Assembly (NCBI GenBank): GCA_920105625.2
Contig: OV050030.1
Location: 170,621,315 to 170,685,314 of the forward strand
DNA length: 64,000 bases
Direction: 5' to 3'
Source of the DNA: Clusia tigrina
Taxonomy: Eukaryota > Arthropoda > Insecta > Diptera > Clusiidae
The notes beneath the pieces were generated by a model, which saw only the letters and a program-made list of their open reading frames with translations, made no database searches and had not been told where the DNA came from. Below, piece by piece: positions 36,076 through 47,127 of this stretch (position 1 is the stretch's first letter; each line of letters begins with the position of its first letter). The position numbers and the translations under genes were made by a program.

Positions 36076-36720
36076 GGCGCCCAACTTGGAGCATGCGAAA
36101 AAGTCGCTGCACTGGCTCATAACCCACCCTTGAGAGGGGTGAATAAAAAAGCAAATCTGCGATTCCTACGGGACCCTCCAGTTTTTGTGTCGTAAGCGTG
36201 GGGCATGCGAAAAAGTCGCTGCCCAGGCTCTTACCATACCCTTGAGAGGGGTTAATTAAAAAAGCAAATCTGCGATTCCTACGGGACCCTCCAGTTTTTG
36301 TGTCGTAAGCGTGGGGCATGCGAAAAAGTCGCTGCCCAGGCTCTTACCATACCCTTGAGAGGGGTTAATAAAAAAAGCAAATCTGCGATTCCTACGGGAC
36401 CCTCCAGTTTTTGTAACATATACGTGGTATATATTGAGGTAAAATCTGCGATTCCTACGGGACCCTCCAGTTTTTAGTACAAATAAATAAAAATTTATAA
36501 TTAATAACAAATTTTTAGCGCTACCGAAAAAGGCGGTTCGCTGCGTATTGACCATTCGCAAGGTTTATTATTAAACACGGTGCGACCGAAAAAGGTGGTG
36601 CATAGCCCATCTCCACGTTCACCGGTATAAAGCACGAATGGCGATATGTGGTGCTATATTGCGTTAAAATCTGCGATTCCTACGGGACCCTCCAGGTTTA
36701 ACGTAAACAAAATTTTAATT
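36075..36720 (+). repeat. G1 primer-binding site and 5' UTR repeats (unit 2)
   Basis: The same tRNA-Lys type primer site starts at 36075. The same 112-113-base repeats and shorter copies follow. The rest of the leader (to 36978) carries two more diverged copies of the GGCGTTGCACAGCCC type. Confidence 0.8.
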
Positions 36721-36978
36721 AAAAAAAATGAATAAAAAAAAATAAAAAAATTTTAAATAATAAAACATAACATTTTTAGAATTACCCAAAAGGCGTTGCA
36801 CAGCCCAACCATACGTTCTAGCACATTCTTGGTGACGTAGAGAGCATCCGAAAAAGACGGTGCACGGCTCACTAAACCAAGGACTTCCGCTGTAACAAGG
36901 GAAGACCAGCACAGGCCACGTTCAGTCAGGTCTCTATTACCGTTCATCGCAAAGTAGAGTGCGCTTCTAGACTGTAGT

Positions 36979-38316
36979 ATGGCGCACAGCGAAGCAGCGC
37001 ACCAACCCCGCGGTGATTTGGCTATATTTGAGGCTATGATCCACACCGCCTTCTCCTCTTTGACTGAAGAAAGCAACCGACGATTTATTGAGAGTCGCAA
37101 CGAGATATGCGAACTCCGAAAAGAACTGCAGATCCTTGGAAAACCGGCAGTACCTCCCACAGTTTATAACGATGTTACGTTCGATCGAGAGGGTGAAGGG
37201 GTTGATTCATTCGTGCTCATTCAAGCCCTTCGCGAGTTTGGTGGAAGCAGGACGCAGTACGCTTCTTGGCGGAGATCTGTCACTAGCGCTTACGCCCCTT
37301 TCACGGGTTCGGAAGGTCTTCCTCGCCATTACCAGGCCGTTCACCTGATCCGAAGCAAGGTAATGGGAGAGGTCGATGCCCACCTAACATCCTTCAATAC
37401 CCCTACTAACCTTGACGCAATACTGGCTCGGTTAGATTTTACATATGCAGACAGAAGACCCTCATACGCGCTTCAACAAGAAATGCTGAGTCTCAGGCAA
37501 AGGGGATGGTCCGTTTCTAAGTATTATGACGAGATTCAGAAGAGGCTCACCCTTCTAACCAACCAGAACGACATGAGCAATTCTGGTGATGCATCGCGGA
37601 AGCAAATCCTGAATGAAGAGCACAGTAACCTGGCTAGGAGCGTATTCATTTCGGGGCTCAACGAGCCCATGAGTTCATCAGTTCTTTGTGCTAGTCCCCC
37701 GGATATGTCGGCAGCCCTCGCTCTGGCCTTGGAGCTAGAAATAAACACAGCCAGAGCCCATATAGACCAGTCATGGAAGCGACGGGGGCCCCAGGGAATG
37801 CACCCCTCCTTCAATTATAGCGTCAACCAGCAGCCTATAAGGATGTATCAGCCCGACTCAGCTCGACTTGCCATTGGTCGTCAAAGAACTGGGGGCATCG
37901 CCCAGCCAAGAACTCCACCCCGATGCGACAATCCGTCTACGATTCCCGCCATAGACGCTCCTCCACGAAATCCCTTCAATGCAAACCGGTTTGGATCTTC
38001 TATCGGCGCTCCTCATATGCGGAAAGGATACTCGGATAGCCAGCAATTTCAAGGGAGGGATCCAGCCACAAAAAGGCCACACTCGTCGCTACCACCTTCA
38101 CACGATTCGAAACACCCAAGAGTCAATTTCCTGGACGCTGAGTTAAGTAATTCTTCTCCTGGTGGCTGGGCCAATGGAAGCCTCCGGGGTGAAGGTCGTC
38201 GTCGCAACCGAAACTACAGACGGGATGACCCCGGTGCCGATGTTGAGGGAGAAACAACTTTCGACGAGGTGAATTTTTTAGGGATGGGAGGTCACTCCTC
38301 CCATACCATCAAATGA
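36979..38316 (+). CDS. gag: G1 gag (unit 2), full length
   Basis: 445 residues from the ATG at 36979, with the same gypsy-type capsid as unit 1 but without the 22-nt deletion. The C-terminus carries an Arg-rich patch (GRRRNRNYRRDDPG) and ends NFLGMGGHSSHTIK. The last codons contain the -1 frameshift signal (38274-38304). The TGA (38314-38316) overlaps the pol ATG at 38313 in an ATGA arrangement. A few amino-acid differences from unit 1 are seen in the shared part. Confidence 0.88.
   Translation: MAHSEAAHQPRGDLAIFEAMIHTAFSSLTEESNRRFIESRNEICELRKELQILGKPAVPPTVYNDVTFDREGEGVDSFVLIQALREFGGSRTQYASWRRSVTSAYAPFTGSEGLPRHYQAVHLIRSKVMGEVDAHLTSFNTPTNLDAILARLDFTYADRRPSYALQQEMLSLRQRGWSVSKYYDEIQKRLTLLTNQNDMSNSGDASRKQILNEEHSNLARSVFISGLNEPMSSSVLCASPPDMSAALALALELEINTARAHIDQSWKRRGPQGMHPSFNYSVNQQPIRMYQPDSARLAIGRQRTGGIAQPRTPPRCDNPSTIPAIDAPPRNPFNANRFGSSIGAPHMRKGYSDSQQFQGRDPATKRPHSSLPPSHDSKHPRVNFLDAELSNSSPGGWANGSLRGEGRRRNRNYRRDDPGADVEGETTFDEVNFLGMGGHSSHTIK
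38274..38304 (+). promoter_or_regulatory. G1 -1 ribosomal frameshift signal
   Basis: The heptamer TTTTTTA (38274-38280) sits in the gag frame as AAT TTT TTA, the X-XXY-YYZ arrangement needed for simultaneous slippage. After a 3-base spacer comes a perfect 8-bp hairpin, ATGGGAGG (38284-38291) and CCTCCCAT (38297-38304), with a 5-base loop. The -1 frame stays open through 38313 into protease. The same heptamer is known from retroviral gag-pol junctions. Confidence 0.8.
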
Positions 38317-39654
38317 CCTTAGCATCACAGCGTTTAAAGTTCTTGGTGGACACCGGCTCTGCCAAGAATTATATTAGGGATATCCCTGGCCTGCGGGGAA
38401 TAGAGCCGGTAATCAAACCATTTAAGGTCAAAACTGTGGTGGGGAGTGTTCCTGTCACTAGGAAATGTGGAATGAATGTGCTAGGAAGGACTTCTACCTT
38501 TTACATGCTTCCCACTCTAAACACCTTTGATGCTATAATCGGGTTTGATCTGCTAACGGACGTCTCGGCTTGTGTCAACTTAGACGTGGGAACACTCAGC
38601 CATGCCCGGGGAATGGAAACGCTGCTCTTTCAGGAGTGTAAAGGGGTGAATTACACAGATTCCATCATAGACGAGAACGAGGAAGAAGAGCATACCAGCA
38701 GCAACGATCAAACGGAAATTCCCTCTGAGGCCACTACGGAATTCCAGCAACTCCTGATTGATCTGAATGGAGTGTTTGCGGATCCCAGAGAGGGCCTGCC
38801 GTTCAACACCAACGTCCTTGCAACCATCCGAACTACAGACAATGATCCAGTTTACGCCCGATCATATCCTTACCCCATTGCAGCCACCACATTCGTAAAT
38901 AAGGAAATAAGTAGCATGCTCGAGGACGGGATCATACGACCTTCTCGGTCCCCCTTTAATAACCCCCTCTGGGTAGTACCCAAGAAAGGAGTAAATGAAA
39001 ACGGGGACAGGAAACTGCGATTGGTTTTGGATTTTAAGCGATTAAATGATAAAACCATCAGCGACCGATATCCAATACCCGACACTTCGGTCATTCTCGC
39101 AAACTTGGGAAAATCTACATATTTCTCAACTATCGATCTAAAAAATGGCTTCTACCAGATCGCTTTAGCAGAGGAGGACCGGGAGAAAACTGCCTTTTCA
39201 ATAAATAATGGCAAGTATGAATATTGCCGTCTACCCATGGGCCTTAAGAACGCCCCTAGTATCTTCCAAAGAGCTATTGATGACGTACTCCGGGAGGAGA
39301 TTGGAAGGAGCTGTTATGTTTACATGGATGACGTGATCATATTTTCTCCTGATGCAACAACGCATCTTACGGATCTACGCAGGGTCTTGGACAGGTTATT
39401 CCAGGCTAATATGCGAGTCACTAGAGAAAAGTCTAGGTTCTTTAAAAAGGAGGTAGAGTTCCTGGGATTTGTTGTTTCCAACATTGGTATAAAAACTTGC
39501 CCAAACAAGGTGAGGGATATCGTTGATTTTGAGCAGCCCCACAGCCTTCGCGCCTTAAGATTCATCAAGGATCGCTATAAGGTTCATCAAGGATTATGCT
39601 CGGATTACCAAGCCACTAAAAAGGTATCTGAGGGGGAAGAATGGTCATATAGGC
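38313..39654 (+). pseudogene. pol: G1 pol (unit 2), 5' half: protease and RT
   Basis: Protease (LVDTGSAKNYI) and RT (FSTIDLKNGFYQIAL, YVYMDD) as in unit 1. RT has FKRLNDKT where unit 1 has FKRLNYKT. The same duplicated TTCATCAAGGAT frameshift lies near 39560-39590. At 39651-39654 (AGGC) the reading is broken by the insertion of G3. Confidence 0.9.
39651..39654 (+). repeat. Left target-site duplication of G3
   Basis: AGGC, repeated at 50510-50513. The uninterrupted site in unit 1 is AGGC at 15562-15565. Four-base duplications are usual for gypsy/17.6-like integrases. Confidence 0.88.
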
Positions 39655-40159
39655 TGTTGTGAGCTAGAATCAAGCTGCCTGCGCGTAGTGTCTCACATCA
39701 TCGACTCCTAACAGATGCCACACATTCTGTGTGATTACCATGTGTTAAAGTTACTTAAGAAAGCACATATTTTTAGGGTGCGAGTACTTAGAATTAATAT
39801 TACCTATGTAATATTTATTATGTAAACTTTTAGGGTGCTACAGTTTTGCAGTCGAGCCACCGAAGGGCATTCAAAGTTAGAATGCACCATCAACATTTCA
39901 GATTGGCGTAGGTCAGTTGGCTTGACCAACTGACACCAATTAACAGGTGCGAAACTGGAACACCAGAAAGGTCAGTTTTTGTATTGTAATTATGAATTGT
40001 AAATAGTATATAAGAGTTAGTATTCTAAGTAATAAAGGCTTGTGATTTTAAAAACTAAAAGTGTAATGTAGTGATTTTTACAAAAAGTGATAAAGGCTTT
40101 TCAGATACACGCGCGCAGCAGAAGGACGTCCCCCGTCAAACAAGGACAATACCCCAACA
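39655..40159 (+). repeat. G3 5' LTR
   Basis: 505 bases from TGTTGTGAG to CCCCAACA. It has a probable TATA-like sequence at about 40008 (AGTATATAAGAG) and AATAAA at about 40031. Compared with the 3' LTR it lacks nine bases near 40087. Confidence 0.93.
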
Positions 40160-41284
40160 TTTTGGCGCAGCCGGTAGGATCCAACGTCGAGTGCCAGGAA
40201 AAAAGCACTCCTACGCGGGAATCCACCAACAGGAAACCATCAGGATAACCATCCCAAAGGAGTTCAATGGAGGGTAAAAAAATGGTGAGTATGCTTATAG
40301 TAGGACATTCTAGTATCTAAGTGAATTTTGTCGACGATTCTTCGGTGGCCGTGTGGGCGCTTTTGCGCCGGTCATGCAGAAGAAGCAGCATTGGGGCTGA
40401 TTAGCCGCTGCGGTTAGGTGACAATAGGTCGATCCAAAAGAAAAATTTTTACTTACGGTCAGGTTGTATAGGGTTGTTCCACTGAGATTAGGCTCATACT
40501 TTTTAATACATTTTGTTTCAGCATTCTCGGGGAATGTGGGACGTGTCTGTTTATTCACGGATTTTGCGTTATTGAACTGCGAACTTGTGTATACCGGTTG
40601 GTTTAGTTCGGAAAGAACGTGCCACGGTATAGGGTTCGTACGGTTATGATAGGGGATTTGTGTTTGTTTGTCGGTAGGGACATTTATACGATTCAATTTA
40701 TATTGTTTTGAAATCAAAATAAAGATTGATTTAAATATTTGGCATTTTGAGTTTAGGGTATAGGTGAAGAGGTGCAGACAACACGTGTTGTTGCATCAAA
40801 GTTTTCGAAGTTCGGAAACTACGATTTGCGTAGCAATGTTGAAGAAAACATTTAAATGCTATTATTATGTGGCGCATACGTTACGGGTTTATTTTCAAAT
40901 ATGGATTCAAATTTCCGGAAATGAATCAAGACACTTTTGCCGGTAAATTAAATTTCGGTTTTTACAAACATATGGCCTTTTCTATGAATTTTTGGGAGTT
41001 TTAAAGATGGTGAGTGGAAAACAAGGAGTATTTGTGAAGAAGTCAAGGACCAATTTGCTTTGATGGAAGGACTTAATGGACGCCGGTAGACAGCGGAACT
41101 TTGTGATGGAAAACAAGTATAGCAGAATATGCATATAAAGATAGAATTTACGGTGGAATGTTTTTTTTTAATAACTCTGTTTTGAATCATTAAGTAAGAT
41201 CGAATAAAATATTGTAACAAGTTTTAACAATTATTGGATTTTTATTTGTAATTGGGATACGCCATCTATTCTGGCATTTGGGAT
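40160..41284 (+). other. G3 leader region
   Basis: 1.1 kb of non-coding leader between primer site and gag. A strong splice-donor-like sequence ATG/GTGAGT lies at 40282-40290. In related elements a donor near the 5' end serves the spliced env RNA. A 135-codon ORF on the opposite strand (40310-40717) shows no recognisable domain and is probably chance. Confidence 0.6.
40163..40182 (+). promoter_or_regulatory. G3 primer-binding site (tRNA-Ser type)
   Basis: TGGCGCAGCCGGTAGGATCC, three bases after the LTR. It resembles the TGGCGCAGTCGGTAG site of 17.6/297-type elements, which pair with tRNA-Ser. It has one or two mismatches if my recollection of that site is right. Confidence 0.6.
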
Positions 41285-43591
41285 ATGACGAAGGAAGCGC
41301 AAGGATTACTGCTGAGGCAGGAGCAAATTGGCGAAGCGATTGAAGAACTGGTCCGTAATTTTAAGAAAGACGGCAGGTTACGTAAGGACAACGTGTATTA
41401 CCGCAAGCGAATAACACAGTTGCAAGATCTGGGGAGAGAGTTCAACAATAATCACGGACTGTTGTTGCCTCACGCAGTTGAGTACGGCAAGGGAAAATAT
41501 TTTGCGGAAAATTACGCAGACTACATAAATAGTCTGGTCAACGAATGGGCAGATACATTTAGTTCTGAATTAGAGGGACTAGGGCAAGAGATTGTGAGTT
41601 TGGTTTCGCCAGACGAGGAAATAAGGAACAGATTGAAATCAATACAGTCAGAGGTGAAACTGTTTACTGGGAAAATAGTTGACCAGTTCGAAGCGAGTAC
41701 GAGCAGGGAAGAAGCTCAGGAATTGTGGAGGCAGGCGAACGCCGGAGGCGCTGTGTCACCGTTAGAGGTAGCGGATCAAGCCTTGACGGCAATCCAAAAA
41801 AGAACAGAAGAAAAGTTGTTCAGTTTTCATAAGAAAGCAGAAGATTGGAGAGCACAAAAAGAGTATCTGGAGAAGAAGGTAAAGGAACTTTCTCAGAGGT
41901 TGACGGAAACAGAGGAAGCAGCAACGCTGTTGGAAAAGGAGTGTGCGGAATTGAAAAGAGGACGGGCGACCAATAGGACCTCACTGAATAGGGAGAGATC
42001 AAAATCAGCATCAGCTGGATTTACGCAGACAGTATTGACATTGCCTCCGGAAGTACGTTGGCCGGAATATTTAACACCAGAAGGGATAAGCCGCATGGTG
42101 AAGCCAAAATTAGTACTTAATGAAGAAAAGCAAGCGGAATTTTTGTTTGGCGCATCTGAAGTCGGTGTCGAGCCTTTTTCTCCGGGAAGCCCGATAAATA
42201 ATAAAAATCAGGGATATCCGCCAAAGGAGCCGGAAGCAGTACCCGTGCAGCAAAGTTCCGATACTGTAGGCAGTATTTCGCCTGCACGAACAAACGATCG
42301 AAGACTAATTAGTTTGAATCCGTCACTGACCAATTACCTCTCAGATCTGGGAGAAGAGAATTTGGAAACTACCAAAGAGATTAATAAAGCTAAGGTTTTA
42401 CCAGCAATTGAGAAAACACAAAGCTATAAAATGGGCATTCTGCAAGTTGCTCATGCGGTGGAGAAGTTGGTGCCCATGTTCTCAGGAGTCGAGTTGTATG
42501 ATCTGAGAACTGAGATCCGGCGCTTCAAAGAAGGTTGTGAGCTAGCGCAACAGAGTGTTCCGGAAGCGGACGGGGAACACTTAATAAAGTGTATTAGGCA
42601 AAGAACCACAGGTGATGCGTTTGATTTACTGGTGCATAGCTCAGTAAGCACCCTGGCAGAATAATATGTACTTTTGGATCGGACATATTTGAAACAAAAG
42701 TCGTACGACTGTCTTGTACGGGAAATAGAGGAATCAACTCAGACACCGGGGGAGGAATTGAGAGCCTGGGGACGAAGGCTCCAGTCTCTCGGGAACGCTG
42801 CTGAGACGGAAGCCAACAGGCAGTTTCCAGAAAATGTTGCAGCATACAAGGCTCAAGTAGAACGGACTATGATTTCTGTGTTCAAGGCAGGCCTGATAAA
42901 TAGGGACTTAGCTAATTATACTCTTACTCTCACGCCGAGGAGCATGACAGAACTAGTGGAAGCGGTATCTTTAGCTGAAGCAGCAATACAACAGCGAACG
43001 ACAACAGGTGGAATCTGCTGGACTGATGCTCCTGCAGCGGTAGGAACAGTACAGCAGCAAAACAGATGTGGAGTCGGTAGATTGATGGGCCAATTTCCGC
43101 AACAAAGAGACCAAGAATTCTTGGTTGAGAGGTTTAAGCCAAGGAAACCCATTTGCTCATTCTGTGATAATCCAGGGCATACAAGGGATGAATGCGTTAC
43201 ACGGAAAAACACGCCCTATTGTATGGAGTGCCAAACATATGGTCATGAGGCAAGTAGACAGTGCCAAGTAGACACTAAATAGAATCAGAGTAAAAGGCAG
43301 CCAGCAACGAGTCGCCCGGTTCCAACCTTGAGGGACAGCAGGGGTAACTTCAGTAGTCCCAGAATTAATTCAACAGAAGGAATTAACCAAGGAAGAAATC
43401 CTTTCAAAACTGGGAGTGGTCAGCAGCGACCAAGTTGGGATTCTAGAAGTGAACCAAGGATAGGTAATAACATACAGGGATTGAGATGCTTCTCATGTGG
43501 ACGAATGGGACATCGGGCAGCGGAATGCAGGGATAGACAATCCCAACAAAGGAACCAGGGAAACTTCCAGCGGCCCAGTCGAGGCCAATAG
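41285..43591 (+). pseudogene. gag: G3 gag with two in-frame stops
   Basis: The first ATG is at 41285 (MTKEAQGLLLRQEQIGEAIE). The N-terminal third is helical and coiled (QYLEKKVKEL-type, TEEAATLLEKECAELKRG). A capsid-like region at about 42415-42990 includes YDLRTEIRRFKEGC. Two CCHC-type knuckles follow: CSFCDNPGHTRDEC (about 43156), continuing into a CMECQTYGHEASRQC block, and CFSCGRMGHRAAEC (about 43489). A TAA at 42662-42664 and a TAG at 43280-43282 interrupt an otherwise continuous frame. Pol overlaps from 43537 in the -1 frame. Confidence 0.85.
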
Positions 43592-46500
43592 ACTGGAAAG
43601 CCAAAAGAAAGGAAGTAATAATAAGGCCGGAAGTACGTGGGACTAGTAATATAGGAACTACAGTCCAGGAGAAGGAGGAGCAAGAGGCTCTCCAGTATCA
43701 CGAAGAGTTAGGGAGTGGATACACGTCCATATTGGGAACAAAAGGAGGTTGCTTCGCTATGAGCAGGATAGGTGATGCCTTCATCGAGATACCCTGCGAG
43801 GAGGCAGCGAGTGGAAAGCTAGTGCTATTAGTAGATTCAGGGGCGGACACTAGCCTCGTAAAATCTGGTGTTTTACGGAAGGGGCTAGACATTAATCAAA
43901 TGGACTTAAGAACGCTTAACGGAGCGTTTGGAGGGTGCATTAGGACATTGGGGTCGCTCAGAATAGGGTACAGTGGAGTTAAGGGTATGAGTTTTAGAAT
44001 GCACGCAGTGGAAGTCGATAGGAAAGGTATCCCGGCTGATGGGATAATTAGCCGCGATAATCTTTGGGGACGCACCATACTGGATGCGCTCGACAAGCAG
44101 TTATCATTCAATGATAACAATAAGCATAGAATCCTTACTTTTCCATTAATGTCATGGCAGGAAGGAACCGTGAGTAAGGTTAAGAATTGTATGGAGGTAG
44201 TGAATGCAAGGTCAACCAGAGTAGTTACTATGCATGTAAACACAAAACTTAGGACTCTTGTTTTGCACAAGCAGCAGCTAGCGGAGGGCGTATATATGGG
44301 AGAAACCATAACGCATGTTGACAAGGGTAAGGTGTACGCTTGCGTACTGAACGCATCGGAAAAAGACTACCTGATGGAGGAGGATTTTAGGCCCAAGTTC
44401 ACTAGTTATGATAATTTTAAGGAACCGAATTATAGATCGGTGAATCAGATTAAGCAGGTAGATATAAGAAAAAGAATGGAGAGGGTGCTAGAATCCTTGA
44501 AGTTGGACCCAAGCGTGAATTCAGAAGAGAAGGCATCAATAGAAGCCATTTGTGCGTCATTCCATGACATATTTTTGCTGGAAGGAGACCAGTTAACATA
44601 TACACCAGAGGTAGAGCATGAAATACCTACTAGAGTGGATCAAGCACCAATTAACCAGAAACAGTACAGATTGCCGCAAGCTCACAAAGATGAGGTAAAT
44701 AGGCAAGTGGAGGGAATGTTGAAAGATAACATTATTTCGCCGAGTATCTCGCCTTGGAATTCACCAATAATTTTGGTGCCAAAGAAGGGAGGTGCTCAGG
44801 GTCAGAAGAAGTGGAGAATGGTCGTTGATTTTAGGAAATTGAACGACGCCACTATCAAGCAGGTGTTCCCAATACCAAGGATAGAAGAGATACTGGATCA
44901 ATTGGGACACAGTCGATATTTTTCTACACTTGATTTAGCGAGTGGCTACCACCAAGTTCTGGTGGATACCCAAGATAAGCAGAAAACCGCGTTCAGCACC
45001 GGTTTAGGGCATTATGAGTTTAATAGAATGCCGTTTGGATTAACAGGAGCACCGTCTACCTTCCAACGGCTAATGAACCATGTGCTAACAGGCTTACAAG
45101 GGTTAGATTGTTTTGTGTACCTCGATGATATTGTAATTTATGGGAAGAACTTGCAGCAGCATTCGCAACGCTTGTGCAAGGTGCTCCAGAAATTACGAGA
45201 ACACAATTTGAAATTGAACACGGAGAAGTGTCAATTTTTGCGAAGAGAGGTGGTTTATTTAGGCCATCGTTGCTCAGAAGCAGGAGCACTGCCTGACCCG
45301 CAGAAGGTGGAATGCGTTAAAAATCTAGCGATTCCGAGAAACAGAAAGGAAGTGCAAGCATTCCTAGGACTAGTGAACTATTATAGAAAGTTCGTGGAAG
45401 GACTAGCCGGAATTGCTTTGCCCATTAATAAGTTGCTACGAAAAGAAGCAAAGTTCGAATGGACAGAGAGATGTCAGCAAGCATTCGTGAGGCTAAAGGA
45501 GATAATTAGCTCGCCACCAATGTTGGCGTACCCCGACTTTGAGCAAACTTTTTTGTTGACCACTGATGCTAGCAATGAAGCATTAGGGGCAGTATTGTCA
45601 CAAGGGGAAGTCGGTGATGACCGACCAATAGCATTCGCAAGCAGAGCGCTTAGCGACACGGAGAAGAGATACTCCACAATAGAGAAGGAATTTCTAGCCA
45701 TAGTGTGGGCTACGAAGAATTTTAGAGCATATCTGCTAGGACGCCCATTTAAGATATATACTGATCACCAGCCGTTGAGAGGCATAGCCAATTTGAAAGA
45801 CCAAACGTCTAGGCTAGCCAGGTTCAGACACAAATTGTCTGAGTATGATTTTGAAATCATATACAAACCTGGGAAGAAGAATCTGAATGCGGACGCACTC
45901 AGCAGAGTACCGCAGGCACAGAAGGTATCAGTAGTGCAAACGAGGTCCAAAGCACGGTCAGATAAGGAGAAGGTCGAGAGAATGCCAGAAGATAAAATTG
46001 ATGCTACAAGAGATGTTAGCAATGCGGGTTTCGATGCCAATGAGCAAACAGCCAGTAGTGTGGAATGGCTGGAGGATATAAAGGATATCCAGGCTGTGTT
46101 AAAGGGTTTCCATGATTCGCCTCTAGGAGGACACCAGGGATTCTGGAAAACCCATGACAGAATTAGGCGAGTATACGGATGGAAGGGTATGATCAAGGAC
46201 ATTAAGAAATATATAAAGAGTTGTCCAAAATGTCAGGCCAACAAAAGTTCAAGGCTAACAAAGATGCCAATGGTGTTAACTGACACACCACAGCAGCCAT
46301 TTGATAAAGTTCATATGGATATTGTAGGTATTTTACCTGAGACAGTTTCGGGAAACAAGTACATATTGACGTTCCAAGATGATTTCTCAAAGTATATGGC
46401 GTGAGTGGCTATACCCGATGCTGAAGCAGGTACGGTGGCCAAGGCTTTCTTTGATGAAATAATAGCACGATACAACATACCTAAGGTTTTGATAACCGAC

Positions 46501-47127
46501 AATGGTTCTAATTTTGTATCGAAACTGTTCTCGGAAACATGAAAAATGCTGGGAATCAAGAAGTTGCACATAACACCATATCATCCACAGGCGAATGGCT
46601 CACTGGAACGTAGTCATCGACCTCTGTCCGAGTACTTGCGCAGTTTTGCCAAGGAAGACGGCTCGAATTGGGATCAATGGTTAACCACTGCAATGCATGT
46701 ACACAATAATACGGTACATGTATCAACGAAGCAAACTCCGTTCAGGACGCTCTACGGGTTTGATTTTAATATGCCAGCAAATCTGAAGCGCAAATGTGCG
46801 CCAGTGTACAATGCTGATGACCCGAATAAAGTGCAAAAGTATCAGCTACAGCGAGCGCACGAGTTGGTCAGAGAAAACCAGGATTGCGCTAAACGAGTAG
46901 CCAGGGAGGCCTATAACAAGGTACTAAACCCAGTCGTTTTGAACGTGGGTGATCAGGTACTCATGAAGAATCAGGCTAGGAGAAACAAATTCTCACCTGT
47001 GTGGATAGGTCCGTATGTGGTAGCAGAGATCCGAAGCCCAGTTACAACTGTCGTAACGATTAAGGGAAAAAATAAGAAGCTACATAACAATTTGTTGAAA
47101 TTATTCCACATTAGACCACACAACTAA
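43537..47127 (+). pseudogene. pol: G3 pol: protease, RT, RNase H, integrase with two stops
   Basis: Protease: LVDSGADTSLVKSGVL (about 43828). RT: YFSTLDLASGYHQVLVDTQD, MPFGLTGAPSTFQRLMNHVL and catalytic YLDD (about 45119). RNase H: LTTDASNEALGAVLSQGE, IEKEFLAIVWATKNF, TDHQPLRG, NADALSRV. The integrase finger is GGHQGFWKTHDRI...CPKCQANK and the core is HMDIVG, TDNGSNFVS, QANGSLERSHR. A TGA at 46402-46404 and another at about 46540-46542 interrupt the core in frame. The end carries a GPYVV module (IGPYVVAEI). Everything except the two stops looks intact. Confidence 0.9.
43558..43596 (+). promoter_or_regulatory. G3 -1 ribosomal frameshift signal
   Basis: GGGAAAC (43558-43564) lies in the gag frame as CAG GGA AAC, a canonical slippery heptamer. 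Ten bases downstream, CCAGTC (43575-43580) can pair with GACTGG (43591-43596). The loop contains GGCC, which could pair with an upstream GGCC (43572-43575). It is placed inside the 55-base gag/pol overlap (43537-43591), as required. Confidence 0.7.

Noticed and set aside
40310..40717. 135-codon ORF antisense in the G3 leader
   Set aside because: No domain, no start context and no homologue recognised; probably chance in a non-coding leader.
46402..46542. Idea that TGA is recoded as Cys in G3
   Set aside because: Gag of the same copy also has TAA and TAG stops, so ordinary nonsense mutation is simpler. Kept only as a low-interest finding.
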